A stretch of DNA of 64,000 nt from Haloimpatiens sp. FM7315 (GTDB lineage Bacteria > Bacillota > Clostridia > Clostridiales > Clostridiaceae). Positions 26,760 to 35,857 of the stretch are shown piece by piece. The notes under the pieces are model-generated. The model did no database searches. It was not told the DNA's origin and saw only the letters and a list, made by a program, of their open reading frames with translations. Positions within the stretch are counted from its first letter, which is position 1. Every line of letters begins with the position of its first letter. The stretch is taken from the NCBI GenBank assembly GCA_041861885.1, contig JBGVUE010000001.1:186001-250000 (forward strand), read 5' to 3'. The position numbers and the translations under genes are program-made.

Positions 26760-27434
26760 ATGACGAAGATTCATAAAAAATTAGTAGTTTTAATTATTAT
26801 TATTGTGAATTGTATCATAATAATGATGAAATGTAATGCAGGAACTAATAGTACAATAGCAAGTAACGTTGATGTAAAAGATAGATTAGAATTAATAAAA
26901 GAAAAAGGGGTATTAACTGAATTAAATACTAATGAGGATATAGATATGATAGTTGATGGAATGCGTATTACCGATGAACGTAAAAAAGAAGTACTATTCA
27001 CAGATGTATGGTATAGAGATTCAGACGCTATTGTTGTTCCTAAATTTTCAAAAATTATTGATAAAAGAGACTTAAAAAATTCAGTAATAGGTGCACGAGA
27101 GGGAACACTAGCTTTAGAATTAGCTCAAAAATGGCAAAAAGAAGGTTTAATAAAAGAATTGAAACTATTTAAAAGTCAATCTGAATTACTATCAGCAGTA
27201 AATACTGGTAAAGTTGATGCAATTATAATGGACTCTTCCGCCGCATCATATATATTACCTAAAGATAGAACTCTTTATTTAAAGACATTAACTATATATG
27301 AACCTGAAATCTTTGGTGATGGAGCAGCAGCAGTTAGAAAAAGTGATACTACTTTAGCAAATGCAGTGAATGAAAAAATTGATGAAATGAAAAATGATAA
27401 AACTTTTTTAAAATTCTTGAAAAATATGGTTTAA
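26760..27434 (+). pseudogene. Amino-acid ABC transporter substrate-binding protein with internal deletion
   Basis: The C-terminal two-thirds match family 3 solute-binding proteins: VDGMRITDERKKEVLFTD, then the VIGAREGTLALELAQK hinge and AVNTGKVDAIIMDSSAA. The N-terminus has a hydrophobic leader. Between ELIKEKGVLTE and LNTNEDIDMI the whole first lobe that normally follows (the GTsaxYPPFEF region, about 50 residues) is absent with the frame kept. The protein can hardly bind ligand. No permease or ATPase partners are nearby, so this is an orphan and probably non-functional. It is called a pseudogene on that basis, although the frame is open. Confidence 0.65.
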
Positions 27435-27441
27435 AATAAAT

Positions 27442-27834
27442 ATAATCTATGATAGTGCAAATAGTTTAGCTGAACATTTTAATGTTTCTTGAAGAACAAT
27501 TATTCGTGATATAAATACTATCAGCTTTAAAGCGGCGATTGAAGCTGCTCATCCAAATATTATACAGGTGAACGATAGATTTCATATGATAAAAAATTTG
27601 ATAAAAGCAATCAAAAAAACACTTCAAAGATTGATTATTGGACGGATTGACATACCATTAACATCCCCCGAAGCAAAGCAACGATATGAATATTTAACAA
27701 GCTTAACAAGAAAAGAAAAAATAATTGAAGCCAAAAAAATGCGCCAAGAAGGAAAATCATTTGAGAAAATAGTAAAAACGATCAGTTTAAGTATGTGGAA
27801 GAGGAAGTTTCTGAACTTAATAGTGATTTTTTAA
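27442..27834 (+). pseudogene. Chimeric remnant: helix-turn-helix regulator fused to an ISL3-type transposase fragment
   Basis: The first part reads DSANSLAEHFNVS, a stop, then RTIIRDINT, the recognition helix of a YafY/DeoR-type regulator with an AGA-to-TGA change. In the same frame it passes directly into FKAAIEAAHPNIIQVNDRFHMIKNL and SLTRKEKIIEAKKMRQEGKSFEKI, typical of ISL3-family transposases (DRFH motif). Both pieces are fragments. The junction suggests an old insertion followed by deletion. Confidence 0.6.
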
Positions 27835-27972
27835 AACTTTATAATAAACCAATTTTACCGAAAATACATTTTGAAAAGATAGGATTGAAAATAGTTATGA
27901 GAATGGTAAATTGAAATTTCTAAGTCAAGTTGATAATGGAATTAGCAATAAGGATGCTGTACTTTCACTATA
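27783..27972 (+). pseudogene. Unidentified decayed coding fragment
   Basis: Two overlapping frames read QFKYVEEEVSELNSDFLKLY and, after one added A in a four-A run near 27875, RIENSYENGKLKFLSQVDNG ending ISNKDAVLSL. No start codon with a ribosome site is seen, and I cannot place the family. A hairpin (GCTGTACTTT...AAAAGTACAGC) follows at about 27955-27984. From there to 28071 I see nothing. Confidence 0.35.
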
Positions 27973-28071
27973 GTAAAAGTACAGCTATAGAAAATAATAT
28001 AAATATTATTTTAATACATGGTTAGAGAGCAAAGAGTTTAAATAGATTAGATAAAGTATTTTTAGATAGTT

Positions 28072-28865
28072 TTAGTTGAAAATCCCTCTTCTTCTCCAAA
28101 AATAAACTGCTATCAATACATACGCTATAGCTAGACCAATTCCAAATTCAGTTGTAATCAATTTTGTATACCCTTTATCTATTGTGCTGTGGTCAAATAT
28201 ACCTTGAATAAAATAATTATGAGATGCATGAAGTATTGCACCAGTCCATAAGCTTCCTGATTTTAATCGTAACCAAGTTGTTATAAAACATACGGCGAAT
28301 ACAGATATTGTAAAAAAACAAATGATGATAATACTGATACCCCATTATTATAGTCACTAAAAAATAAGATAGGATAGTGATACATACTCCATATAACTCC
28401 AGTAATTATAGAGGTTTTGGTATATGAAAATTTTTTGAATAATTCAGGTACAAGAAATCCTCGCCAGCCAATTTCTTCACCTAATGCTAAAATACCAGTT
28501 GCTATAAATGACATAATCATACCAAATTTACTAAGGCTAAGTTCACTAATAAGTCTACTTGAGTCAAGTTGTCCAATTCCTGTTATCCATACTATAGAGT
28601 ATACTAATAGGGCTGCAATTAAAGGAATAATAAAACTTATACCTATGTACTTTAAATTTCCTATTTTAAAACCTAATTTTCTTAAATCCCTATCAAATAC
28701 AAGCTTAGTAATAAATGCTGAAATTGCAGGTGCCCACATAACGATAAGTATACATTTGCCACTTACTTTAGCAGAACCAGCACTAATCATTTTGTAAAAT
28801 GGAAATGATATTAGCACAATTATAAAAAATAAAAAAACAAATATTTTTTTATTTGATTTATTCAT
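28072..28865 (-). CDS. CPBP family intramembrane metalloprotease, frame broken once
   Basis: This is a multi-pass CAAX protease/bacteriocin-processing type membrane protein with the catalytic motif EEIGWRGFLVPELF and a following helix ending in MYHYPILFF. The frame stops after SSFVFL. Adding one base to the seven-base run at 28312-28318 restores FFTISVFAVCFITTWLRLKSGSL and continues through an HASHN motif (second histidine motif) to RRRGIF, about 265 residues in all. I start at MNKSNKKIF because GGAGC precedes it. In other bacteria such proteins process or confer immunity to peptides; no peptide gene is evident next to it. Confidence 0.8.
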
Positions 28866-28918
28866 AATATAAAAAGCTCCTTTCCTATTCGAATTGTTTA
28901 TTTTAATCTTCACAAAAT

Positions 28919-29011
28919 ACTAATTTAAATTATTTATAGTCTTATTATTTTTCATTATTTAATCACATCCTTTCTTTTATTGAGACTAATTTAAATTATT
29001 TATAGTCTTAT
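28919..29011. repeat. 27-bp direct repeat upstream of the CPBP gene
   Basis: The 27-base block beginning ACTAATTTAAATTATTTATA occurs at 28919-28945 and again, identically, at 28985-29011. Minus-strand reading finds an 11-codon frame (MKNNKTINNLN) with an AGGATGTG site between them, whose end lies in the proximal copy. A palindromic CCTTACA element follows at 29047-29078. Confidence 0.7.
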
Positions 29012-29046
29012 AATACTAAAATGTTTTATTTTTATCCATAACATTT

Positions 29047-29078
29047 ACCTTACAGATTCCTTACATTTTTGTAAGGTA
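29047..29078. promoter_or_regulatory. CCTTACA repeat element, candidate operator
   Basis: ACCTTACA, a second CCTTACA in the same direction, and the inverse TGTAAGGT lie within 32 bp. Paired 7-bp half-sites upstream of a gene suggest a regulator site, for example for a response regulator. It is about 180 bp before the CPBP start. Confidence 0.4.
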
Positions 29079-29191
29079 GTATTTAAATCACTATGATAAA
29101 AATTTCGGTTCATCCCGATATTTTACGAAAATAATTATTAATGAAAATCTTGAAAAGGAAAAGTTACCGAAAGCTTATAATTAATTATAAA

Positions 29192-29300
29192 TATGATGAT
29201 AGAAACCAATGAAATTGCATTTAAAAAGCTTACGGAACTCTATGATTATCTTGTCCATAATAAAGAAGGCTTAATACCATATAAGTTAGATAGGTTATAA
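29192..29300 (+). pseudogene. Short transposase remnant (possibly ISLre2-type)
   Basis: A short frame reads MMIETNEIAFKKLTELYDYL and then VHNKEGLIPYKLDRL before double stop codons. The phrase 'ELYDYLVHNKEGLIPYK' resembles part of UPF0236/ISLre2 transposases, but only about 35 residues remain, so the family is tentative. It abuts the left end of the IS3-family element. Confidence 0.35.
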
Positions 29301-29363
29301 TAAATTGTACAAAAATAATTTGGTCATGATATAATAAGATAAAATATTGAGAGGGTGGATATC

Positions 29364-29651
29364 ATGGCAGGGAAAACAAAAAATTATACAGAGGATTTTA
29401 AAAAGCAAATAGTAGCTCTTAAACAAAATGGAAAATCAACAGCAGATATTGCAAGAGAATATCAAATAGCGAAATCTACAGTAGTTAAGTGGGTAAATGA
29501 TTATAGTAAATCTGGGTCTTTCAAGGCTAAAGATAATCGTACTGATGAGGAAAATGAACTAATGCGTCTTCGTAAAGAAAATAAACAGTTGATGATGGAA
29601 AATGATATTTTAAAGCAAGCAGCGCTGATAATGGCACGAAAACAGAAATAA
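29364..29651 (+). CDS. IS3-family transposase OrfA (helix-turn-helix subunit)
   Basis: The 95-residue protein has a helix-turn-helix (STADIAREYQIAKSTVVKWVNDY) and a leucine-zipper-like heptad (ELMRLRKENKQLMMENDILKQAALIM) as in IS150-type OrfA. It binds the IS ends. The ATG at MAGKTKNYT follows GAGGGTGG; a GTG three codons upstream lies inside that site. A T TTA AAG heptamer at 29609-29615 in the zero frame is a candidate -1 slip site that would join it to orfB. Confidence 0.88.
   Translation: MAGKTKNYTEDFKKQIVALKQNGKSTADIAREYQIAKSTVVKWVNDYSKSGSFKAKDNRTDEENELMRLRKENKQLMMENDILKQAALIMARKQK
29609..29615 (+). promoter_or_regulatory. Candidate -1 ribosomal frameshift site
   Basis: TTTAAAG reads as T TTA AAG in the orfA frame, matching X XXY YYZ. 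Slipping back one base here enters an open frame that runs on into orfB (ADNGTKTEIILGNKEKYSI). Other A-rich spots near 29639 could serve instead. Confidence 0.45.
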
Positions 29652-30474
29652 TTCTAGGGAATAAAGAAAAGTACAGTATCAGTGCAATGTGTAGAATCTT
29701 AAACATTCCAAGAAGTTTAGTTTATTATAAGAGGAAAACTAGAGTTTATAATACTAAACTAGAAAATGCGGTTATAAAAATTTTTAGAGAAAGTAAAAAT
29801 AATTATGGTTCAAGAAAGATAAAAGTAGAATTAAAAAAGGAAAATATAATATCATCAAGAAGAAAGATAAGAGAAATTATGGACAAGTATAGACTAGTTT
29901 CTAATTACACTGTAAAACAATATAAGGTCCATAAAGCTGGTTGTAACGAAGAAAAAGTAGAGAATATAGTAAATAGAGAATTTGATAATAGAAGTGACTT
30001 AGAGATAGTTGTAAGTGATCTTACATATGTAAATGTGGCAGGAAAATGGAACTACATATGTTTATTAATCAACCTTTTAATAGAGAAATAGTGGGCTATT
30101 CAGCAGGAACTAAAAAAGATGCCAAGCTAGTTTATGAAGCATTTATGAGTACTAATATAAATTTAACTAAAGTGAAAATATTTCATACTGACAGAGGTAA
30201 TGAATTTAAAAACAAAATAATAGATGAGGTTTTACAAACTTTTGATATAAAACGTTCCTTAAGTAAAAAAGGATGTCCTTATGATAATGCAATTGCTGAA
30301 GCAGGATATAATATTATAAAAACTGAATTTGCATTTAACAGGATTTTCAAAAGCTTGGAAGAACTTAAACTAGAATTAAAAAGTTATGTGTTATGGTATA
30401 ACAATAAACGTATTCATAGTTCACTAAATTATATGACTCCAGTGGAATATAGATTAGCAAAAATGACCGAATAA
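29612..30474 (+). CDS. IS3-family transposase OrfB (DDE integrase), frame broken once
   Basis: This is the catalytic subunit with the rve/DDE fold. The first Asp is in VVSDLTYVNVAGKWNYICLL, the second in KIFHTDRGNEF, and the Glu in AIAEAGYNIIKTEFAF; the ending YNNKRIHSSLNYMTPVEYR is typical. The frame is entered from orfA by -1 slippage and has no good start of its own before MCRILNIPRS (29687). A break after CLLIN is healed by one T at 30075-30078. The 5' limit given is that of the open frame. Confidence 0.82.
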
Positions 30475-30571
30475 AAATTGTGCAAAAAAGTAGTAAGGAT
30501 ATGAAGTTATCTTATAAGTAGTAGTTAGAAACATGTTATACTTATATAAAAAAGAAAGAGAGAAAGAATAT

Positions 30572-30832
30572 ATGGAAAAGTTTTATAAAGCAATAGAAGA
30601 CAAGATAAGAAAATCAGGATATTCTATGGAAGTTAGTGGTAAAAAAATATACGATGAAATAAGCGATGAGGCTGAGGGAAAAGAGGAAGGAAGTTACTTA
30701 TTTTTAAAGAATCAAAATGATGATATTACGTTTGAGTATAGAGTGGATATTTTAAAAGATAATATTAATTTAGCTACGCTTAATATACATACTGAAGATA
30801 AAGAGTACTTTATTGACTTTGATGCAGAATAA
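30572..30832 (+). CDS. Hypothetical soluble protein, 86 residues
   Basis: I do not recognise a named family. The protein starts MEKFYKAIEDKIRKSGY, is strongly acidic (EISDEAEGKEEGSY, YFIDFDAE) and has alternating strands (TFEYRVDILKDNINLATLNIH), so a small alpha/beta domain is likely. I place the start after GAGAGAAAGAA; an ATG 13 codons upstream has a poorer site. It lies just beyond the IS3-family element and could have been separated from its original partners. Confidence 0.55.
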   Translation: MEKFYKAIEDKIRKSGYSMEVSGKKIYDEISDEAEGKEEGSYLFLKNQNDDITFEYRVDILKDNINLATLNIHTEDKEYFIDFDAE

Positions 30833-31109
30833 ATATTTTGAAGTAACTTACGCAGTAAAACACAGTGCTGTTAGAAAGCCAGTACGTTACTCTAAACAAT
30901 GCTAAGCTCACTCCCAATGGCTTTTACGCAGCACCATACTTTCCTGTATTAAGTTTTCTGTAATATAAGAGTGATAGACTAGTAATGGATGATTTTCTTC
31001 ATACTTCAGAAAAATTTAAAATTTAAAATTTTTGAACTTTATACTGTTGACTTTAGCCTAAGGCGAAAGTTTAAAATAAGGGTAAAGATAAATATTAGGA
31101 GTTGAAAAT
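30833..31109. other. Non-coding stretch with a hairpin
   Basis: No open frame with a ribosome site is present. AGTAAC at 30841 and GTTACT at 30887 bracket a GC-richer block than its surroundings, and several TACGCAG-like words recur. It may be a leader or a rearrangement scar. Nothing further is supported. Confidence 0.4.
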
Positions 31110-32159
31110 ATGGACAATAATTACAGTATAAGTCAAGTTGCAGATATGTTTAACATAACTGCAAATAAAATTAGATTTTATGATAAAAAAGGGTTATTAG
31201 ATCCTATAAGACAAAAGGATAACGAGTATAGAAGATTTACATCTAGGGATATTGTGAGATTGCAGGCTATACTTCTTTATAGGTCAATAGGACTTACAGT
31301 AGGTGATATTAAAAGTATATTAGATAATAATGAAAAAGAAAATTGCTTAACTCATTTAAGCAATCAGTGGGAATTTGTTAACAATGAAATTCATAGGCTT
31401 AGCGTCATAAGAAGTTCATTAGAAAATGTAATAGATAAGCTTTATGAAAAAACTAAGGAATATAAGATAGACAGTGATGTATTGGACATAATAAAAAGCA
31501 GCCAGGAGTTAAACAAAATAAAAAATAATTGGAAAGATAAATGGGATTTTAACAATTGGGCTAAGACCTATGATAAGTCTGTTGAAGCAGACAAAGGTGA
31601 ATTAAAGATATATAAAAATTATAAATTAATACTGCAAAGTGTTTATGATTTGGTGCATAATGCAGATTTTTTAAATCCAAGGATTTTAGAAATTGGGGTA
31701 GGTACAGGAAACCTAGCGGGTAAATTTTTAAGCAGTGGTTATAATATTATAGGAATAGATCAATCTAGAGAGATGCTATCAGTATCGAAGCAGAAATACC
31801 CTAAGCTAAAAGTTAGGCTAGGCGAGTTTTTAAAAATACCTTATGAAAATAATTCTTTTGATGTAGTTGTTTCAACTTATGCATTTCATCACTTAAATGA
31901 TGTTGAAAAAGTTATAGCTATTGAAGAAATTATAAGAGTCCTTAAAGATAGGGGAATGATAGTAATAGGGGATTTGATGTTTAAAAGTAAAGAGGATGAA
32001 AAAAGTATCTTAAAGGGATTATCTAAAGATAAGATAGCAGAAATAGAAGATGAATATTACTCTCATATTAATTTTTTAGAAGATGAATTTAATAAATATA
32101 ATAAAAAATTAGAATATAAAAGAATTGATGAATTCAACTATATAATTAAAATACAATAA
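31110..32159 (+). CDS. MerR-type regulator fused to a SAM-dependent methyltransferase
   Basis: The protein has 349 residues in two parts. Residues 1-70 are a MerR winged helix (YSISQVADMFNITANKIRFYDKKGLL, YRRFTSRDIVRLQAILLYRSIG), followed by a dimerisation helix to about 130. Residues about 150-349 are a class I methyltransferase with AdoMet motif ILEIGVGTGNLAGKF, acidic residue in GIDQS, and FDVVVSTYAFHHL. This suggests a DNA-bound switch in which the effector domain is an enzyme or an AdoMet sensor. GGAG precedes the ATG. It lies 184 bp upstream of the Bce-type module and is separated from it by a terminator. Confidence 0.88.
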   Translation: MDNNYSISQVADMFNITANKIRFYDKKGLLDPIRQKDNEYRRFTSRDIVRLQAILLYRSIGLTVGDIKSILDNNEKENCLTHLSNQWEFVNNEIHRLSVIRSSLENVIDKLYEKTKEYKIDSDVLDIIKSSQELNKIKNNWKDKWDFNNWAKTYDKSVEADKGELKIYKNYKLILQSVYDLVHNADFLNPRILEIGVGTGNLAGKFLSSGYNIIGIDQSREMLSVSKQKYPKLKVRLGEFLKIPYENNSFDVVVSTYAFHHLNDVEKVIAIEEIIRVLKDRGMIVIGDLMFKSKEDEKSILKGLSKDKIAEIEDEYYSHINFLEDEFNKYNKKLEYKRIDEFNYIIKIQ

Positions 32160-32172
32160 TTTGTAATAGTTT

Positions 32173-32212
32173 CAGCCTTAAGCAGTGTAAGATTGCCTAA
32201 GGCTGTTTTTTT
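32173..32212. terminator. Terminator after the MerR-methyltransferase gene
   Basis: CAGCCTTA and a TAAGGCTG arm pair around a roughly 16-nt loop, followed by seven Ts. Confidence 0.85.
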
Positions 32213-32343
32213 ATCTAAGCCTTTCATGAACTGTAAGTGTTATATATGGTTGGTATTTTGTATAATGAATTTAAAGAAATGATTAATTAATTATTTAACT
32301 GGTGATTATAAGATTGAAGATTATGAAAGGATGGAAATAAAGA

Positions 32344-33120
32344 ATGGAAGATAAGATATTAGAGGTAAAGTCTTTGAGTAAATATTATGGAAAAAAGGAT
32401 AATATTACAAAGGCTATAGATAATATAAGTTTTCAAATTATAGATGGAGAATTCGTTGGTATTATGGGAAGCAGTGGTTCTGGAAAAACCACATTGTTAA
32501 ATTGTATTGCGACAACAATAGTTTCTACAGATGGAAAAATATTTTTAAAAGGTGAAGACATAGGAAAATTTAAAGGAAGAAAGCTAGCAGAGTATAGAGG
32601 CAACCGTATAGGATATTTATTTCAAAATTTTGAGCTGATAGATAACTTGACGGCCCGTGAAAATATTATGCTTCCCATTGCAATTCATAATATGATGGGA
32701 AAGGAGAATGAAAAGAGGATAGATGAGCTTGTAAAATATTTAGAAATAGAAGATGTGATGACAAAATTTCCCTCACAAATGTCAGGAGGGCAGAAACAGC
32801 GTGTGGCAGCTGCAAGAGCATTAATATTAAATCCAGAAATAGTTTTAGCAGATGAGCCAACTGGTGCATTAGATTCTAAAAATGCAAAGCTTCTGATGAA
32901 TAAACTTTTAGGCCTTAATAAAGATGAGAGAACAACTATTTTAATGGTTACTCATGACCCAAATGCAGCAAGTTTTTGCCAAAGAATTTTATTTATTCAA
33001 GATGGAGTGGTTTTTCATGAGCTTAGAAGAAGATTACCTGAAGAAAGTAAAGAGGCTTTCTATGAAAGAATAATCTCAGTAATGGCACAGCTGGGAGGAG
33101 GAAGCGCTAATGTTCTTTAG
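32344..33120 (+). CDS. BceA-type ABC transporter ATP-binding protein
   Basis: This 258-residue ATPase has Walker A GSSGSGKTT, the Q-loop region GYLFQNFELIDNLTARENI, signature SGGQKQR and Walker B ILADEPTGALDS, all typical of the MacB/BceA group. The last 35 residues (ELRRRLPEESKEAFYERIISV) are an extra helix common to BceA proteins. It couples ATP to the partner permease encoded next, overlapping by 11 bp. The likely role is removal of peptide antibiotics from their cell-wall target and signalling to the sensor kinase. Confidence 0.92.
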   Translation: MEDKILEVKSLSKYYGKKDNITKAIDNISFQIIDGEFVGIMGSSGSGKTTLLNCIATTIVSTDGKIFLKGEDIGKFKGRKLAEYRGNRIGYLFQNFELIDNLTARENIMLPIAIHNMMGKENEKRIDELVKYLEIEDVMTKFPSQMSGGQKQRVAAARALILNPEIVLADEPTGALDSKNAKLLMNKLLGLNKDERTTILMVTHDPNAASFCQRILFIQDGVVFHELRRRLPEESKEAFYERIISVMAQLGGGSANVL

Positions 33121-35152
33121 TTTAATTAAGAGAAACAGCAAGCGAAATATAAAAGAAAATGGTCTTCTTTTTGTATCATTAATTGTGTCAATAATAGCAT
33201 TTTACATTATCTTATCCTTAGAAAATCAGGATGTAATAAGATTTTTAAAGACAATTGAAAGTGATGCAGTTAGAAAACTATTATTAGTAACTCCTGTGCT
33301 TTATGGAGTGTCCCTTTTTATCTTGTTCTTTTTGGTTTATTTTGCAGGAAAGTACCAGGTAGAAAGAAGAAGTCATGAATTTGGAATGTATTTAATGCTT
33401 GGTATGAGACAAAGTAAATTGTTTTTCATGCTTTTAGGGGAAGAGATATGGAATAGTGTATTAACTCTTATTATTGGAATTCCTATAGCAATTTTTATAT
33501 CAGAAATGATTAGCATGATTACAGCTAAAGTTGTAGGACTTGGAATTGTAGGTCATAAATTATCATTTTCTATTAATGCAGTATTTTGGACTATAGCTGG
33601 ATATTTTATTATTAGATTATTGGCTTTATTAATATTGAGCTGGAAAATTGCTAAAAAAGAGATAATGAAGCTTTTAGAAGAATCTCAAAATGAAAAAAAC
33701 AAGACCTGCAGTACAATTTTTACACTCATAAAATTAGTTACAGGTATTATTTTATTAGGTGCTGCTTATAAATTGGCGATTACGGGATATGCGTGGACTG
33801 CTATGAATAATATGGCAATTGCCGTTGTCCTTGGCATTTTGGGTACATTCCTTTTGTTTAACGGAATTGGAATATTGTTTGAAACTATGCTTAAAAAGAT
33901 GAAAAATAAAAATGGCCTTGAAGTATTTACATTCAGGCAGTTACAGGAAAATGTATTTTTAAAATCAAATTCTCTTGCAGTTTCATCCTTATTAGTATTA
34001 ATGGCATTGTGCTTTTTTGCTTATGGTATTTCAGTTAGTATTAACTCTAAATCATCAGGACAGCATGTACTTCATTATACATTTGAGGGGGAAGAGGGAC
34101 ACATAAAATCGGAATTGAGTAAGCTTCAAATTAAGGATTACATGAATGAAATATTTAATGTCAAGGCAGGTATTTTAAGTGATAAGTATGAAAACAGCTT
34201 TTCCTATAAAGAATTAATACAATCTATAGAGAAACAGCAGCAATCTAATAATAAGGATATACTATTAAATAATCTTCAGACTTTTAAGTACCCATATTTA
34301 ATTAATGAATCAGGTTATAATAAAATATTAAAATTGGCAGGAAAAAGCACATTACAGCTTAAAAACAATGAAGTTGTTATATTTAATGGATTAGAATTTT
34401 CAAATGGAGCAGAGGTTTTAAAAAATGCACTTAAAGAAAAGGTAAATATACAAATTGACGGTAAAAAATATGAAATTTCACAGAAACTTTGCTATGATGA
34501 TATAGTTACGGACAGTGCTATAAATCTAAGTTACGCCTTAATTGTTCCAGATGATACCTTTAATAAAGTTATAGATAAGAAAAATGTGAATTCTTATTGG
34601 AATGCAGCATTAAAAAATGATTTTATAAAAAAGAATGGATTAATGCAGTCAATTATGCAGGTAAATGCTTTGATTAATAAAACAGATTTAAATTATGAAA
34701 GTTATCTTCAAAATATGGGAAGGGAATTGTTTTATTCAGTGGCAGGTAGTTACACAACAATTTATCTAGGATTTATTTTCCTTATTATTGCAAATACAGT
34801 TATAGGAGTTCAATTTTTAATGCAGCAGCAAAAGACGGGAAGACGTTATAATACTTTAATCCGCCTTGGCTGTAAATATAAAGATTTGTGTAAGTCAGCG
34901 AGAAAACAGATAAAGTGGTATTTTTCTTTTCCAGTAGTGGTTGCAGCAATAGGAAGTGTGTTTGGAGTTAAAGCACTATTTTCAGGAATTGCAACTTCAG
35001 CTATGAAATTAAAAATTAATACATTAATGATGATTTCAATACCTGTAATTCTGGTGCTTTGTGTGGTAGAATTTTGTTATATAATTGGGGTAATGAAATT
35101 GAGCGACAAGCAGATATATAAATTAATGGAGATAAAAAGAGAAGATAATTAA
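33110..35152 (+). CDS. BceB-type ABC transporter permease (FtsX domains)
   Basis: This 680-residue membrane protein has about ten transmembrane segments: four near the N-terminus, pairs around residues 200-310, and three at the C-terminus. A large extracellular domain lies at residues about 320-530. That layout defines BceB permeases, where the external domain binds the peptide or its lipid target. FtsX-like domains flank it. It overlaps the ATPase gene and precedes the two-component pair, as a complete detoxification and sensing module. Confidence 0.9.
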   Translation: MFFSLIKRNSKRNIKENGLLFVSLIVSIIAFYIILSLENQDVIRFLKTIESDAVRKLLLVTPVLYGVSLFILFFLVYFAGKYQVERRSHEFGMYLMLGMRQSKLFFMLLGEEIWNSVLTLIIGIPIAIFISEMISMITAKVVGLGIVGHKLSFSINAVFWTIAGYFIIRLLALLILSWKIAKKEIMKLLEESQNEKNKTCSTIFTLIKLVTGIILLGAAYKLAITGYAWTAMNNMAIAVVLGILGTFLLFNGIGILFETMLKKMKNKNGLEVFTFRQLQENVFLKSNSLAVSSLLVLMALCFFAYGISVSINSKSSGQHVLHYTFEGEEGHIKSELSKLQIKDYMNEIFNVKAGILSDKYENSFSYKELIQSIEKQQQSNNKDILLNNLQTFKYPYLINESGYNKILKLAGKSTLQLKNNEVVIFNGLEFSNGAEVLKNALKEKVNIQIDGKKYEISQKLCYDDIVTDSAINLSYALIVPDDTFNKVIDKKNVNSYWNAALKNDFIKKNGLMQSIMQVNALINKTDLNYESYLQNMGRELFYSVAGSYTTIYLGFIFLIIANTVIGVQFLMQQQKTGRRYNTLIRLGCKYKDLCKSARKQIKWYFSFPVVVAAIGSVFGVKALFSGIATSAMKLKINTLMMISIPVILVLCVVEFCYIIGVMKLSDKQIYKLMEIKREDN

Positions 35153-35170
35153 AATCAAAAGGAGATTTAA

Positions 35171-35857
35171 ATGAAGAAAATTGTTATAGTTGAAGATGAA
35201 TTGTTTATGAGGGAAGAGCTTGAAGATATATTAAAAAAAGAAGCTTATGAAACTTGCAGCATTACTAAATTCGATAATATAGCAAAAGATATCTTAAATG
35301 AATCTCCTGACCTTGTGCTTTTGGATTTAAATCTTCCAGGAATAACTGGGTTTGAAATATGCAAATTAATTAGGAGAAAAAGTAGTACTCCTATACTGGT
35401 TTTGACCAGCCGGGATAAGTTAAAAGATGAGCTGCAAGCTTTAGGCTTAGGAGCTGATGAATATCTTACAAAGCCCTGCAATAAAGATAGATTGACAGCT
35501 AGAATTTATAATCTTTTAAAAAGATTTGAAGGCAGAAATCATTTTGCTGAGATAAAAGGAGTAAAACTTGATTTACAGACTTATACAATGTATGCTAATG
35601 AGAAATCAATTGTACTAACTGAAAACCAAGGGAAAATAATGGAGCTTCTTTTATTAAACAGGGACAAAATTGTTACAAAAGATATGTTATTTGAGAAAAT
35701 ATGGGGAACTAAAGAATACATTGATGCAAATGCACTACAGGTTAACATGACTAGATTAAAAAAGGTTATTAAAAGTTTAGGCATGAAATATAAAATTGTA
35801 ACAGTGAGAGGAAAAGGATATAATCTTCAAGAAGTCGAGGAAAAGGGAAATGATTAG
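35171..35857 (+). CDS. OmpR/BceR-type response regulator
   Basis: The protein has 228 residues: a receiver domain with acidic pocket EDE, phosphoacceptor Asp in LVLLDLNLPG and conserved Lys in YLTKPC, then an OmpR winged helix (VTVRGKGYNL end). It should activate the ABC genes when phosphorylated by the neighbouring kinase. It is separated by 18 bp from the permease gene and overlaps the kinase start by 8 bp, so all four genes are probably one transcript. Confidence 0.93.
   Translation: MKKIVIVEDELFMREELEDILKKEAYETCSITKFDNIAKDILNESPDLVLLDLNLPGITGFEICKLIRRKSSTPILVLTSRDKLKDELQALGLGADEYLTKPCNKDRLTARIYNLLKRFEGRNHFAEIKGVKLDLQTYTMYANEKSIVLTENQGKIMELLLLNRDKIVTKDMLFEKIWGTKEYIDANALQVNMTRLKKVIKSLGMKYKIVTVRGKGYNLQEVEEKGND

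Larger units (their letters stand above)
29306..30484 (+). mobile_element. IS3-family insertion sequence (IS150-like), about 1.18 kb
   Basis: Imperfect 22-bp terminal inverted repeats are visible: left 29306-29327 (TGTACAAAAATAATTTGGTCAT) and right 30463-30484, whose complement reads TGCACAATTTTTATTCGGTCAT. Between them lie orfA and orfB in -1 relation. The orfB stop codon is inside the right repeat. I could not see a convincing target duplication. Apart from one run-length break in orfB the element looks complete and recent. Confidence 0.85.
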
